Positions 8,675-17,158 of a stretch of DNA of 46,307 nt are shown here, in pieces (the stretch's first letter is position 1; every line of letters begins with the position of its first letter). The notes beneath the pieces were generated by a model. The model did not search any database. It saw nothing but the letters and a program-made list of their open reading frames with translations, and was not told where the DNA came from. The stretch covers positions 1-46,307 of the forward strand of contig CALZYE010000013.1 in the NCBI GenBank assembly GCA_945830395.1. The letters run 5' to 3'. This DNA comes from an uncultured Clostridia bacterium. Lineage in GTDB: Bacteria > Bacillota > Clostridia > Peptostreptococcales > Anaerovoracaceae. The position numbers were made by a program, and so were the translations under genes.

Positions 8675-9502
8675 ATGATAAGAGAAAAGATTGAGTACTA
8701 TGAAAAAATAGCACAAAGTGTAAGAATTGATGTGATAAAGGCCGTGTATAATGCAGGTTCGGGACATCCGGGAGGTTCGCTTTCTGCAGCGGATTTATTG
8801 ACAGCCCTGTATTTCGGCGAAATGAATATAGATCCTGAAAACCCTGATATGGAAGGCAGAGACAAATTTGTTCTTTCAAAGGGACATGCTGTGCCGGGGC
8901 AGTATGCCGTTCTTGCAGAGAGAGGCTATTATCCTGTTGAAGATATGATGAGCCTGAGAAAGTTGGGAAGCCCATTTCAGGGACATGGAAACTGCCATAA
9001 GGTTTCCGGAATAGAAATGTCTACAGGTTCTTTAGGACAAGGTGTTTCCGTTGCCGTGGGAATGGCAATTGCAAACAAGCTTGACAAAAGCGACTCCAGA
9101 ATCTATACACTTTTAGGTGACGGGGAACTTCAGGAAGGTTTGGTTTGGGAAGCTGCAATGGCGGCATCACACAATAAACTGGACAATTTCTGTGCCATGA
9201 TAGACTGGAACGGACTTCAGATAGACGGAAAGAACGAAGATGTAATGAGGGTTGCGCCTATTGCAGAAAAATTTGAAGCCTTCGGATTTCATACAGTGGA
9301 AATTGACGGACATAATTTTGAAGAAATTTTTGGCGCTTTGGATGAAGCAAGGGCAACAAAAGGCAGACCTACTGCAATTATAGCCAAAACTATAAAGGGA
9401 AAAGGCGTTTCCTTCATGGAGGACCGGGCAGGATGGCACGGAAAGGCGCCTGATATGAAACAGGCTAAGGAAGCGGTTGAAGAACTTGGAGGTGAATGGT
9501 AA
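8675..9502 (+). CDS. Transketolase, N-terminal (ThDP-binding) subunit
   Basis: A 275-residue protein matching the first half of transketolase, binding thiamine diphosphate pyrophosphate and Mg2+. It shows NAGSGHPGGSLS (about residues 26-37), FVLSKGHAVPGQYA, the family GDGELQEG motif (near residue 149) and GKGVSFMED. It pairs with the next gene to form a two-subunit enzyme of the non-oxidative pentose phosphate pathway, an arrangement common in anaerobes and archaea. GGGAGAAGGAC precedes the ATG. Its stop codon TAA overlaps the next ATG by one base, so the two subunits are probably translationally coupled in equal amounts. Confidence 0.95.
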   Translation: MIREKIEYYEKIAQSVRIDVIKAVYNAGSGHPGGSLSAADLLTALYFGEMNIDPENPDMEGRDKFVLSKGHAVPGQYAVLAERGYYPVEDMMSLRKLGSPFQGHGNCHKVSGIEMSTGSLGQGVSVAVGMAIANKLDKSDSRIYTLLGDGELQEGLVWEAAMAASHNKLDNFCAMIDWNGLQIDGKNEDVMRVAPIAEKFEAFGFHTVEIDGHNFEEIFGALDEARATKGRPTAIIAKTIKGKGVSFMEDRAGWHGKAPDMKQAKEAVEELGGEW

Positions 9503-10431
9503 TGGCTAATAAGGTTGCAACGAGAGAGGCATACGGTGAATTTTTAGTGACAGAAGGTGCAGTTAACGAGAATCTGGTTGTTCTGGATGCTGACCTTTCA
9601 GGTTCCACCAAGACCAACGGATTTGCAAAAGCATTTCCGGACAGGTTTTTTAATGCAGGTATTGCAGAGCAGAACTTAATTGGGATGGCAACAGGTCTTG
9701 CCATGTCGGGGAAAACGGTTTGTGCATCTACATTTGCAATGTTTGCAAGTGGAAGAGCCTTTGAGATTATAAGAAACTCAGTGGGATACACAGGGGCAAA
9801 TGTGAAGGTTTGCGCAACCCATGCCGGAATCACGGTGGGCGAGGACGGAGCAAGTCATCAGACATTTGAGGACATTGCGCTTATGAGAACAATTCCCGGT
9901 ATGACAGTAGTTTCCCCTTGCGACAGCGAAAGTGCAAAGCTGCTTTTGAAACAGGTAGTTGATATGAACGGTCCTGCATATGTGAGACTTGGAAGAGCCG
10001 CAGTTCCGGTATTTTATGACGAGACGGCAAAACTTGAACTTGGAAAGGGTCACCAGCTTCGTCCGGGTAAAGATATTACAGTGATTGCAAACGGAATTAT
10101 GGTGCCGTCGGCAATGGAAGCCGCTTCTGAAATGGCTGAGCAGGGAATAGATGTAAGGGTAATCGACATGCACACGATTAAGCCTATTGATGAAGAAATA
10201 ATAATAAAAGCGGCGAAGGAAACGGGGAAAATTGTTACGGCCGAGGAACATTCCGTAATAGGTGGGCTTGGAAGCGCCGTTTCTGAGGTGGTAACAAGAG
10301 AGTATCCTGTTAAGATTAAAATGGTAGGCCAGCACGACACATTCGGTGAATCGGGAAAACCTGATGAACTTCGTGAGAAGTATGGAATGACGGCAAAAGA
10401 CATAGTGAAGGCTGTCAAAGAGTTGTATTAG
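9502..10431 (+). CDS. Transketolase, C-terminal (pyrimidine-binding) subunit
   Basis: A 309-residue partner completing transketolase: Pyr domain with the catalytic ThDP-contacting glutamate in GIAEQNLIGMATG (about residues 54-66), then the transketolase C-terminal domain (about 180-309). I chose the ATG at 9502, which overlaps the preceding TAA, over the ATG at 9496: GGAGGTG at 9488-9494 is then 7 nt away, a normal distance, whereas it would be too close to 9496. The protein starts MANKVATREAYGEFL, as expected for the family. No strong terminator follows; only a small GGATT/AATCC stem lies near 10453. Confidence 0.94.
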   Translation: MANKVATREAYGEFLVTEGAVNENLVVLDADLSGSTKTNGFAKAFPDRFFNAGIAEQNLIGMATGLAMSGKTVCASTFAMFASGRAFEIIRNSVGYTGANVKVCATHAGITVGEDGASHQTFEDIALMRTIPGMTVVSPCDSESAKLLLKQVVDMNGPAYVRLGRAAVPVFYDETAKLELGKGHQLRPGKDITVIANGIMVPSAMEAASEMAEQGIDVRVIDMHTIKPIDEEIIIKAAKETGKIVTAEEHSVIGGLGSAVSEVVTREYPVKIKMVGQHDTFGESGKPDELREKYGMTAKDIVKAVKELY

Positions 10432-10490
10432 AGTATATAGTCGGGGCATGTTGGATTCGATTTAATCCGATAAAGTATTTTCTGATAACC

Positions 10491-10520
10491 CTTACATTTT
10501 TTGTGAATATGGTGTATAAT
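10491..10520 (+). promoter_or_regulatory. Probable promoter of carD
   Basis: CTTACA (10491-10496), 18-nt spacer, TATAAT (10515-10520). The predicted start is near 10527, about 37 nt before the chosen ATG at 10564. Confidence 0.55.
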
Positions 10521-10563
10521 GTACATGGAATGTTATATAAAGTGCTTGGAGAGGAGTAACTTA

Positions 10564-11085
10564 ATGTATAAAGTAGACGACCTGATTATGTATGGAACAA
10601 CGGGAGTCTGCAGAATTGAAGCGATTTCCAGGGAAGAGTTCAGCCCTGATAATGTCCAGCTGTACTATGTGCTGCAGCCGCTGTATCAAAGCGGCACAAT
10701 TTATGCCCCGGTTGATAATCAGAAGGTGTACACGAGGCCTATTATCTCAAAGGATGTGGCAAATTCATTGATTGATGAAATTCCGTCCGTTGAAGTGGAG
10801 GCGGTGAAATGCAGCAGCATTCAACAGTTATCTAAGTATTATCAAGGTATTATCGATACTCATGACTGCAGAGATCTCGTTAAGCTTGCAAAATCCATAC
10901 ATGTCAAGGAAGAAGCTGCTAATAAGCAGAATAGGCATTTGGGACAGATTGACAAGAAATTTATGAAAAAGGCGCGGGACTTGCTCTTTGGAGAGATAGC
11001 GGCAGCTCTTGAGATTTCTATAGAAGATGTTGCAGGTTATATTAACAAAAGAGTAGATGAAGAAATAATTCGAGAAGCTGAATAG
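10564..11085 (+). CDS. CarD/CdnL-family RNA polymerase-binding regulator
   Basis: A 173-residue cytosolic protein of the CarD_CdnL_TRCF family. The N-terminal RNA polymerase-interacting domain (about residues 1-60) reads MYKVDDLIMYGTTGVCRIE; the rest is helical and would contact promoter DNA, stabilising open complexes. I place the start at 10564, where GGAGAGGAG (10548-10556) is 7 nt upstream. An in-frame codon at 10519 has no ribosome site and falls inside the promoter. It is monocistronic, with its own promoter and terminator. In other bacteria such proteins act globally on rRNA or stress genes; the role here is not known. Confidence 0.88.
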   Translation: MYKVDDLIMYGTTGVCRIEAISREEFSPDNVQLYYVLQPLYQSGTIYAPVDNQKVYTRPIISKDVANSLIDEIPSVEVEAVKCSSIQQLSKYYQGIIDTHDCRDLVKLAKSIHVKEEAANKQNRHLGQIDKKFMKKARDLLFGEIAAALEISIEDVAGYINKRVDEEIIREAE

Positions 11086-11091
11086 TTTTTT

Positions 11092-11120
11092 AAGAGGCGC
11101 AAGGCAACGCCTCTTTTTAT
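11092..11120 (+). terminator. Intrinsic terminator of carD
   Basis: An 8-bp stem, AAGAGGCG (11092-11099) with CGCCTCTT (11108-11115), an 8-nt loop, and a T-run running out of the stem to 11118. Confidence 0.9.
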
Positions 11121-11168
11121 ATATTGTCGGTTTATAACCATAGTAAAGATATTTCAGGGTGATTTAGA

Positions 11169-12608
11169 ATGAAACTGAAACTCAGCACCAAAATTTCATA
11201 CGGAATAGGTGGAATCGCTGATGAAACCATGTATACTGCTGCCGGAACTTTTCTGCTGTTTTATCTGACTTCCGTTGTAGGAATTGCTCCTGCGGCGGCG
11301 GGAACGATTGTAGCATTCGGTTCTGTTTGGGAAGCTGTTTGCGGACCTGTGGTAGGTTTTATGTCTGACAGTATAGACACAAGGTATGGGAAAAGGAAGC
11401 CTTTTTTGGTTGTGGCGGCAATCCCTGTTGCTTTGATTACCGGTCTTTTATTTACCACGGTAAATGTAAGCTACGGCGTTAAAATAATTTACTATTTTAC
11501 TATGACTCTTCTTTACTGGCAGTCTTTTGCCACCTATTTTGTGCCGTATTTGTCATGGGGGTCCGACTTGACTCAAGATTATAATGAAAGAACGGTTCTG
11601 AGAACATTTGCCTATGTTTTCAACCAGATTGGAATGGCAATAGGTCTGATATTACCTACGGCATTTGTGGACTACCTGATGAACATGGGAGCAAGCAGAG
11701 AAACAGGTTGGATGCTGACAGGCTTTACTATCGGTCTTATCTGCGCAGCAGCCCTTTTGATTTGCGGACTTACAATCCGTGATACAGATAAGAAAGATCC
11801 TTGTGAAAATGTGGCAGCGGCAAACGGCAAGAAGAAAAAGAAAAAGAAAATTACGGGCAACATAAAAATAATGCTTTTGGAATACAGGGAAATAGTAAAA
11901 CTTAAACCGATACGGTATATAATCGGCGCCAGTCTTTTGTATCTGATAGCAAATACATTTTTCTTGTCAGACAGAGTGTACTTCTTTACATATAACCAGA
12001 AATTGGAAGCAGGTGAAGTTACTTTTATAATGATTTTACTCACAGCGGCAGGAATAGGATTAAGCCCGTTCATCGCAAGTCTTTCCAAGAGATTTGACAA
12101 GAAGAATGTATTTATGTGGGGTGTGTTTTTTTCGGGAATATGTCTCATTACGGCAAAATTTATTTCGGTAACAAGTTTTGCAGGAAGCTGTATAATTTCG
12201 TGCCTTTATTGCATTGGAAATACTTCGTATTGGCAGCTCATGCCCTCTATGATATATGATGTTTGTGAAGCGGAGGAACTTTTCTCAGGGAAGAAGCATT
12301 CAGGACAGGTAATTTCTCTTCAAGCACTTTCGGAATCACTTTCCATTGCCATAGGCTCACAGCTTCTGGGCTTACTTCTTCAGATGGTGGGCTTTGACAG
12401 CAGCCTCAAAGAGCAAAGCAGGATTACCCTTTGGTGGATAGACAGCTGCTTTTCCTTAATACCCGGATTTTGCATGATTCTTGTGGCTCTGATTGTTTAT
12501 CGTTATCCAATAGACAGGTCAAGGTTCAAAGATATACTCGATGCTCTGGAAAAAAGAAAGAGCGGCGTAATGATTAATTTGGAAGAATTTGATGACATTT
12601 ATAGATAA
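11169..12608 (+). CDS. GPH-family (MelB-like) glycoside/sugar:cation symporter
   Basis: A 479-residue major-facilitator protein of the glycoside-pentoside-hexuronide:cation symporter family. It has about twelve membrane helices. The N-terminal KLSTKISYGIGGIADE and GFMSDSIDTRYGKRKPFL (the loop 2-3 motif, about residues 64-81) are typical. A central cytoplasmic loop (about residues 213-228) contains seven consecutive lysines coded by an A-rich tract near 11831-11856. The sugar carried cannot be told: no glycosidase or sugar kinase lies beside it. AGGGTGAT stands before the ATG. It follows the carD terminator, so its own promoter must be within 11120-11160, where I could not pick one with confidence. 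Confidence 0.85.
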   Translation: MKLKLSTKISYGIGGIADETMYTAAGTFLLFYLTSVVGIAPAAAGTIVAFGSVWEAVCGPVVGFMSDSIDTRYGKRKPFLVVAAIPVALITGLLFTTVNVSYGVKIIYYFTMTLLYWQSFATYFVPYLSWGSDLTQDYNERTVLRTFAYVFNQIGMAIGLILPTAFVDYLMNMGASRETGWMLTGFTIGLICAAALLICGLTIRDTDKKDPCENVAAANGKKKKKKKITGNIKIMLLEYREIVKLKPIRYIIGASLLYLIANTFFLSDRVYFFTYNQKLEAGEVTFIMILLTAAGIGLSPFIASLSKRFDKKNVFMWGVFFSGICLITAKFISVTSFAGSCIISCLYCIGNTSYWQLMPSMIYDVCEAEELFSGKKHSGQVISLQALSESLSIAIGSQLLGLLLQMVGFDSSLKEQSRITLWWIDSCFSLIPGFCMILVALIVYRYPIDRSRFKDILDALEKRKSGVMINLEEFDDIYR

Positions 12609-12621
12609 CAGGTGATATAAT
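12592..12621 (+). promoter_or_regulatory. Extended -10 promoter of the prmA-mtaB operon
   Basis: ATGACA (12592-12597), an 18-nt spacer and TGATATAAT (12613-12621). The -35 lies inside the end of the preceding symporter gene. The predicted start is near 12628, about 29 nt before the TTG start of prmA. Confidence 0.65.
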
Positions 12622-12656
12622 AAAAAGTGCAAATTTTTATTATTGGGAGGTACCCT

Positions 12657-13625
12657 TTGAAATATTATCAGATAGATATTGAGACCACTCCCTGCGGGAT
12701 TGAGATAGTGATAGGAAAACTGATGGCTGTAGGCATTGAAAATACAGCAGTTACAGACCCTAATGATATAGCGGCTTTTATGAACAAGAAGGAATCCTAT
12801 GTATGGGATTATATGGAACCGTCAGTTGCTGATAAAATGAACGAAAGCCCTAAAATAACTTTATACTCGGAGGAATATTCTGATGTGGAGAAGGTCATGA
12901 GGGCGCTGCATGAACTGTCGTTAGAGGTGAGAGACGGTGTTTACGGAGAAAATGCGGACTTTGGCTCGCTGAGACCCACTATAAATATAAGAGACGATTC
13001 GGAGTGGAAGGATAAATGGAAGGACTATTTCAAAACCTTCAGAGTTTCTGAACGCATAGTGGTTAAACCCACATGGGAGAAAAATGTGGAAATAAAGCCT
13101 GCCGATATTGTGATTGAAATTGATCCGGGCATGGCATTCGGAACAGGTACCCACGAAACTACAGCTATGTGTATTGAACTTCTGGACAAGTATTTGGAGA
13201 AGGACGATCTGGTGCTGGATGCCGGCTGCGGCTCGGGAATTCTAAGCATAGCGGCGGCTAAGCTGGGGGCAAAAAAAGTTCTTGGCGTTGACATTGATGA
13301 GACGGCAGTTGAAGTTGCCGATGAGAACATTACCTTAAACGAGGTGGAGGATATAGCATCTTCTCAGTACGGAGATGTAACTAAGGGAATTGATATAACC
13401 ACAGATTTGGTTGTGGCCAATCTGATGGCGGAGCTGATTGTGATGATTACCCCGGATATACCTGAGCATCTGAGAGAAAAAGGATTATATATCACTTCGG
13501 GAATTCTTATAGAAAAGAAAGAAATGGTTATTGATGCTCTTGAAGCTTCCGGTTTTGAAATCATGGAAATCGCGGAAAAAGGCGAATGGTGTGCTATTGC
13601 GTCAAGAAAAGGCGGCAAAGAATGA
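12657..13625 (+). CDS. prmA: Ribosomal protein L11 methyltransferase
   Basis: A 322-residue SAM-dependent enzyme that trimethylates lysines of ribosomal protein L11. An N-terminal substrate-recognition domain precedes the Rossmann methyltransferase fold with motif I DAGCGSGILSIAAAK (near residue 192), the acidic VDIDETAVE and the family motif VVANLMAELI. I start it at the TTG at 12657: GGGAGG (12645-12650) is 6 nt upstream and the protein then reads (M)KYYQIDI, as in PrmA proteins. The upstream GTG at 12627 lies at the predicted transcription start. It overlaps mtaB as ATGA. The rsmE gene usually found next is absent. Confidence 0.93.
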   Translation: MKYYQIDIETTPCGIEIVIGKLMAVGIENTAVTDPNDIAAFMNKKESYVWDYMEPSVADKMNESPKITLYSEEYSDVEKVMRALHELSLEVRDGVYGENADFGSLRPTINIRDDSEWKDKWKDYFKTFRVSERIVVKPTWEKNVEIKPADIVIEIDPGMAFGTGTHETTAMCIELLDKYLEKDDLVLDAGCGSGILSIAAAKLGAKKVLGVDIDETAVEVADENITLNEVEDIASSQYGDVTKGIDITTDLVVANLMAELIVMITPDIPEHLREKGLYITSGILIEKKEMVIDALEASGFEIMEIAEKGEWCAIASRKGGKE

Positions 13626-14923
13626 AGGTAGCTTTCCACACACTGGGATGTAAGGTCAATCAATACGAAACAGAAGCTATCCGGCATCAGTTTGCTAATG
13701 CAGGTCATGAAATTGTAAAAGAGGATGATTTTGCAAATGTATATATCATCAATACCTGCACCGTTACAAATTTGGCAGACAGAAAATCGAGGCAGTTCAT
13801 ACGGAAATCCAAGAAAATAAATCCCGAAGCCATCGTTGCGGTTACGGGATGCTATGCCCAGATGAAACCTTGGGAAGTGGCGGAAATCGACGGAGTAGAA
13901 ATTGTAATCGGAACGGATGAGAAGAACAATCTGTTGAAGAAAGTGGAAGAATACTTTGAAACGGGAGATAAAGCTTCAGTTATTAAGGACTACAGTCAAC
14001 TTACAGAATACGAAGACCTTGGCGTTATAGAGGCGATGGAATCCAAATCGAGAGCCTTCGTGAAAATTCAGGAGGGTTGCAACAGATTTTGTTCATACTG
14101 TATAATTCCGTATGCAAGGGGAAAGGTAAGGAGCAGAGATCGGAAAGATATCCTTGAAGAAGCCAGGCTTTTAGTCGGCAAAGGGCATAAAGAAATAGTT
14201 CTTACAGGAATAAATACAGCTCTCTACGGCGAGGAGAAAGGTGACCTGAAGATAGTTGAATTATTAAAGGAGCTTGACGAAATTCCGGGGGACTTCAGAG
14301 TCAGGCTCAGTTCCCTTGAACCCACCGTAATAGATGCGAAATATGTAAAGAAACTGTTTGGATGCAGGAGACTTTGCCATCATCTGCACCTGTCTGTTCA
14401 AAGCGGCTCCGATAAAGTTTTAGCGGAGATGAACAGAGGGTACAGCCGAAAGGACTATTTGGAGATAGTGGAGGTGCTCAGAGAACATGACTTCTTATAC
14501 GGAATAACCACCGATATAATAGTAGGCTTTCCGGGAGAAACGGAGGAGGATTTTTCAGATAGCTTAGATATAGTCGAGAAGGCAGGCTTCAGCAAGGTTC
14601 ATGCATTTAAATACTCAAGGAGAACGGGAACTTTGGCGGCATCAAGAGATGACCAGATCTCCGGGGTTATAAAAAATGACAGAGTGCATCAGCTGATGAA
14701 CATGGCGGAGAAGGCAAGGGAGGAATTCAATGCAAAAAGTATAGGTAAGTCAACAAGAGCTTTGATAGAACAGATTGAAAACGGATTTGCAGCAGGATAT
14801 ACCGATAATTATACAAAGGTGTATATAGATTGTGAGGAAAAAAATTTTAAACTCAACGAATTTTACTCTGTAAAACTCATTGGGAACTATAAGGACGGAA
14901 TGATGGCAGAGGTGGAGAAATAG
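13622..14923 (+). CDS. mtaB: tRNA t6A37 methylthiotransferase MtaB
   Basis: A 433-residue radical-SAM enzyme adding a methylthio group to t6A at position 37 of ANN-decoding tRNAs. Order: UPF0004 domain with the first cluster's cysteines in TLGCKVNQYE, NTCTVT and TGCYAQ; radical-SAM core with CNRFCSYC (CxxxCxxC, about residues 153-160); and a C-terminal TRAM-like domain (about the last 65 residues). The start at 13622 gives MKVAFHTLGCKVNQYE, the canonical N terminus, and makes an ATGA overlap with prmA, implying coupled translation. The HIT gene follows after 13 nt. The domain set and length are normal. Confidence 0.94.
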   Translation: MKVAFHTLGCKVNQYETEAIRHQFANAGHEIVKEDDFANVYIINTCTVTNLADRKSRQFIRKSKKINPEAIVAVTGCYAQMKPWEVAEIDGVEIVIGTDEKNNLLKKVEEYFETGDKASVIKDYSQLTEYEDLGVIEAMESKSRAFVKIQEGCNRFCSYCIIPYARGKVRSRDRKDILEEARLLVGKGHKEIVLTGINTALYGEEKGDLKIVELLKELDEIPGDFRVRLSSLEPTVIDAKYVKKLFGCRRLCHHLHLSVQSGSDKVLAEMNRGYSRKDYLEIVEVLREHDFLYGITTDIIVGFPGETEEDFSDSLDIVEKAGFSKVHAFKYSRRTGTLAASRDDQISGVIKNDRVHQLMNMAEKAREEFNAKSIGKSTRALIEQIENGFAAGYTDNYTKVYIDCEEKNFKLNEFYSVKLIGNYKDGMMAEVEK

Positions 14924-14936
14924 AAAGGAGAAAGAA

Positions 14937-15278
14937 ATGGCAGACTGCATTTTTTGTGCAATAGCAAATGGCGACATACCCTCAAACCTTGTTTACGAAG
15001 ATGAGAAGATAATGTGCTTCCATGACCTTGAGCCGCAGGCTCCGGTTCATGTTTTGGTTATTCCAAAGAAACATTTGACATCCCTTGACGAAGTTAAGGA
15101 AGAGGATATGGAGCTTATGGGGCACATAATGTTTAAAATTCATGAAATTGCCGCTGCTCTTGAACTGGAGAAGGGATACAGGGTAGTCGTAAATACCGGT
15201 GAGGACGCTTTTCAGACGGTTAAGCACCTTCACTTTCATATACTGGGTAAAAGAAAACTTACATGGCCGCCGGGTTGA
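14937..15278 (+). CDS. HIT-family (Hint-like) nucleotide-binding hydrolase
   Basis: A 113-residue histidine-triad protein, cytosolic, hydrolysing nucleoside phosphoramidates or related nucleotides. The triad is HLHFH (His97, His99, His101) followed by ILGKRKLTWPPG. An N-terminal CIFC pair could help bind zinc, as in some HIT proteins. Size and ends match the Hint branch. AAAGGAGAAAG lies directly before the ATG, 13 nt after mtaB, so it belongs to the prmA-mtaB unit; prmA/mtaB/HIT/rpsU/yqeY neighbourhoods are common in Clostridia. Confidence 0.93.
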   Translation: MADCIFCAIANGDIPSNLVYEDEKIMCFHDLEPQAPVHVLVIPKKHLTSLDEVKEEDMELMGHIMFKIHEIAAALELEKGYRVVVNTGEDAFQTVKHLHFHILGKRKLTWPPG

Positions 15279-15299
15279 TAATACAGAAAGGGTAAGTTA

Positions 15300-16298
15300 A
15301 TGGAAAAAAATAAAAATATATTCCACGGGAAGATGAAATGGCTTGTTGTAGTTGGAATTGCAGTCGTAGTTATAGCTGCAGTTTTATTAATCTTTGCCAT
15401 GATGGATGAAGCAAAGGTTAAGGTTGACAAGAAAGTTGTCAAACTTGATGTGGGACAGAGCAGGGATATAGAAATTAAGGCTGTAGAAAAGAACAAAGCC
15501 CTGCCGAAAATGGAGTATTCGTCGAGCAACAATTCGGTGGCAACGGTAAATGAAAAAGGAGAAATTTTTTCTAAAAGAGGAGGGGAATGCACCATATCGG
15601 CTAAGACCCCGCGAGGACAGAAACTGAAAGTTAAGGTTCTGGTGAAAGCTCCAAAAGAGAAAAAAGTAATGTATCTCACATTTGACGACGGACCGAGTTC
15701 CGCCGTTACCGGAAAGGTGCTGGATGTGCTGGATAAATATAAAGCAAAGGCGACTTTCTTTGTTATCGGAAAAAGTGCAGAGGAGGTGCCCGATACGCTT
15801 TCGGATATAATATCCAAGGGGCATACTGTCGGTATCCACAGCTATTCACAGGATTACAACAAGATATACAAGACGGCAAAATCCTATATCGACGACTTCG
15901 ATAAGACAGAAAAGATTATAAAGAAAGCCGGATATGAACCTAAGTATTGGAGATTTCCGGGGGGCGGAAGCAATGATTTTGTATTGGAAGAGGCACAGGC
16001 AAAGATCATGGATGAGCTTCATAAGAGAGGATATACGGAAATGGATTGGAATTCCAATATAAGCGATGGCTCAGGAAACGCTTATGACGCTAAAAAACTT
16101 TTTGAACTCGGCGTTCGCTCCATAAATGCGACGATTCTTACGGGCGACAGTCCGGTAGTCCTCTTGCATGACTCAAATATGCAGCCTTATACGGCAAAAG
16201 CGCTGGACAGTTTATTAAAGTATTATAAAAAGAAAGGCTATAAATTTAAGGGACTGAATGAGTACTCAGGGCCTGAACTGAGCTTTGGTAAAAACTAA
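15300..16298 (+). CDS. Membrane-anchored polysaccharide deacetylase with Ig-like domain
   Basis: A 332-residue extracytoplasmic protein. A short basic head and one membrane anchor (about residues 13-33) precede a bacterial Ig-like (Big_2-type) domain (about 40-116, with YSSSNNSVATVNEKGEI). A NodB/CE4 deacetylase domain (about 122-325) follows: TFDDGPSS (Asp129/Asp130), HTVGIHS (His175, His180, metal ligands), RFPGGG (218-223) and VVLLHDS near the end. Likely substrate is peptidoglycan N-acetylglucosamine, by family. It sits between the HIT gene (21 nt after it) and rpsU, where this gene is not usually found. AAAGGGTAAG is its ribosome site. Confidence 0.9.
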   Translation: MEKNKNIFHGKMKWLVVVGIAVVVIAAVLLIFAMMDEAKVKVDKKVVKLDVGQSRDIEIKAVEKNKALPKMEYSSSNNSVATVNEKGEIFSKRGGECTISAKTPRGQKLKVKVLVKAPKEKKVMYLTFDDGPSSAVTGKVLDVLDKYKAKATFFVIGKSAEEVPDTLSDIISKGHTVGIHSYSQDYNKIYKTAKSYIDDFDKTEKIIKKAGYEPKYWRFPGGGSNDFVLEEAQAKIMDELHKRGYTEMDWNSNISDGSGNAYDAKKLFELGVRSINATILTGDSPVVLLHDSNMQPYTAKALDSLLKYYKKKGYKFKGLNEYSGPELSFGKN

Positions 16299-16301
16299 TG
16301 C

Positions 16302-16330
16302 TTGCGTTATAACGAAAACGATAGTATAAT
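16302..16330 (+). promoter_or_regulatory. Promoter of the rpsU-yqeY unit
   Basis: TTGCGT (16302-16307), 17 nt, TATAAT (16325-16330). The palindrome CGTTATAACG overlaps the -35 (16305-16314). The leader is about 57 nt and ends in the strong AGGAGGTGA at 16377-16385. Confidence 0.65.
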
Positions 16331-16393
16331 TAACTCGTTATAGGCTGGATTGTCCATGGCCACATTTCATTACGTCAGGAGGTGAAACGGAAT

Positions 16394-16573
16394 ATGGCAC
16401 AGGTAATCGTAAGAGAAAACGAAAGCTTGGAGAGTGCTCTTAAGAGATTCAAAAGATCATGCGCAAGGGATGGCGTTATGGCAGAAGTAAGAAAAAGAGA
16501 GCATTACGAAAAACCCAGCGTTAAGAGAAAGAAAAAGTCTGAAGCTGCAAGAAAAAAGGCTAAGAAATATTAG
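16394..16573 (+). CDS. rpsU: 30S ribosomal protein S21
   Basis: A 59-residue very basic protein starting [16 protein letters not shown] and ending in a lysine/arginine-rich tail, the normal form and size of S21. The start is at 16394, 8 nt after a perfect AGGAGGTGA. A GTG at 16382 is part of that ribosome site and is rejected. S21 joins the 30S platform near the anti-Shine-Dalgarno sequence. yqeY follows after 36 nt, the usual Firmicutes order. Confidence 0.97.
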   Translation: MAQVIVRENESLESALKRFKRSCARDGVMAEVRKREHYEKPSVKRKKKSEAARKKAKKY

Positions 16574-16609
16574 TTTTAGGCCGATTTCATACGAATCGAG
16601 GTGAAATAG

Positions 16610-17059
16610 ATGGGCTTAAAAGAACAACTGATGAACGACTTTAAAGAAGCTATGAAAGCTCGTAACGAGGTCAGTAAGAACACGATAAATTTAGCTCGTG
16701 CCGCAATTAAGCAGTATGAGGTAGACAACAGAGAAGAACTGGACGATGAAGGTGTAATTTCAATCTTACAGAAACAGGTTAAGATGAGAAAAGACGCCCT
16801 CGCTGATTTTGAAAAGGCCGGAAGGGAAGATCTGATGAAAGCCTATAATGAAGAAATCGCTGTTCTTAAGAAGTATATTCCGAAGCAGTTATCCAAGGAG
16901 GAAATCATGGATGTTGTAGAGGAAACCGCTGCGAAACTTGGAATAGAAAAGGGCAGGCATAACATGGGTAAACTCATGGGACCGGTTATGGGAATGATGA
17001 AAGGCAAAGCCGATGGTGGCGATGTCAGAGAAGTCGTTATGAAATATCTTTCAGAGTAA
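16610..17059 (+). CDS. yqeY: GatB/YqeY domain protein
   Basis: A 149-residue cytosolic protein of the YqeY family, homologous to the tRNA-binding tail of the amidotransferase subunit GatB. Diagnostic stretches are LKEQLMNDFKEAMKARNE at the start, EEIAVLKKYIPKQLS in the middle and the glycine-rich NMGKLMGPVMGMMKGKADG near the end. A role in mischarged tRNA handling is suspected for the family but not proven. GAGGTGA precedes the ATG. It ends at a strong terminator, so rpsU-yqeY is a two-gene unit. Confidence 0.93.
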   Translation: MGLKEQLMNDFKEAMKARNEVSKNTINLARAAIKQYEVDNREELDDEGVISILQKQVKMRKDALADFEKAGREDLMKAYNEEIAVLKKYIPKQLSKEEIMDVVEETAAKLGIEKGRHNMGKLMGPVMGMMKGKADGGDVREVVMKYLSE

Positions 17060-17064
17060 CAAAC

Positions 17065-17098
17065 AAAGGATTATTGCAATGGCAATAGTCCTTTTTTT
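17065..17098 (+). terminator. Intrinsic terminator of rpsU-yqeY
   Basis: A 13-bp stem, AAAGGATTATTGC (17065-17077) with GCAATAGTCCTTT (17082-17094, one T-G pair), a 4-nt loop AATG, and a run of seven Ts. Confidence 0.92.
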
Positions 17099-17158
17099 GT
17101 GGAAAAAACAGCGGCTTTGAGGTATAATGATACCAAATAACATATCGGAGGGAAATTA

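Noticed and set aside
8675-10431. Transketolase split by a frameshift
   Set aside because: Two-subunit transketolase is normal in anaerobes, and the TAATG junction with its own ribosome site shows genuine separate genes.
9778-10449. 223-codon minus-strand open frame over the transketolase C subunit
   Set aside because: A shadow of a conserved coding frame; composition (His/Tyr/Arg/Cys-rich) is not protein-like.
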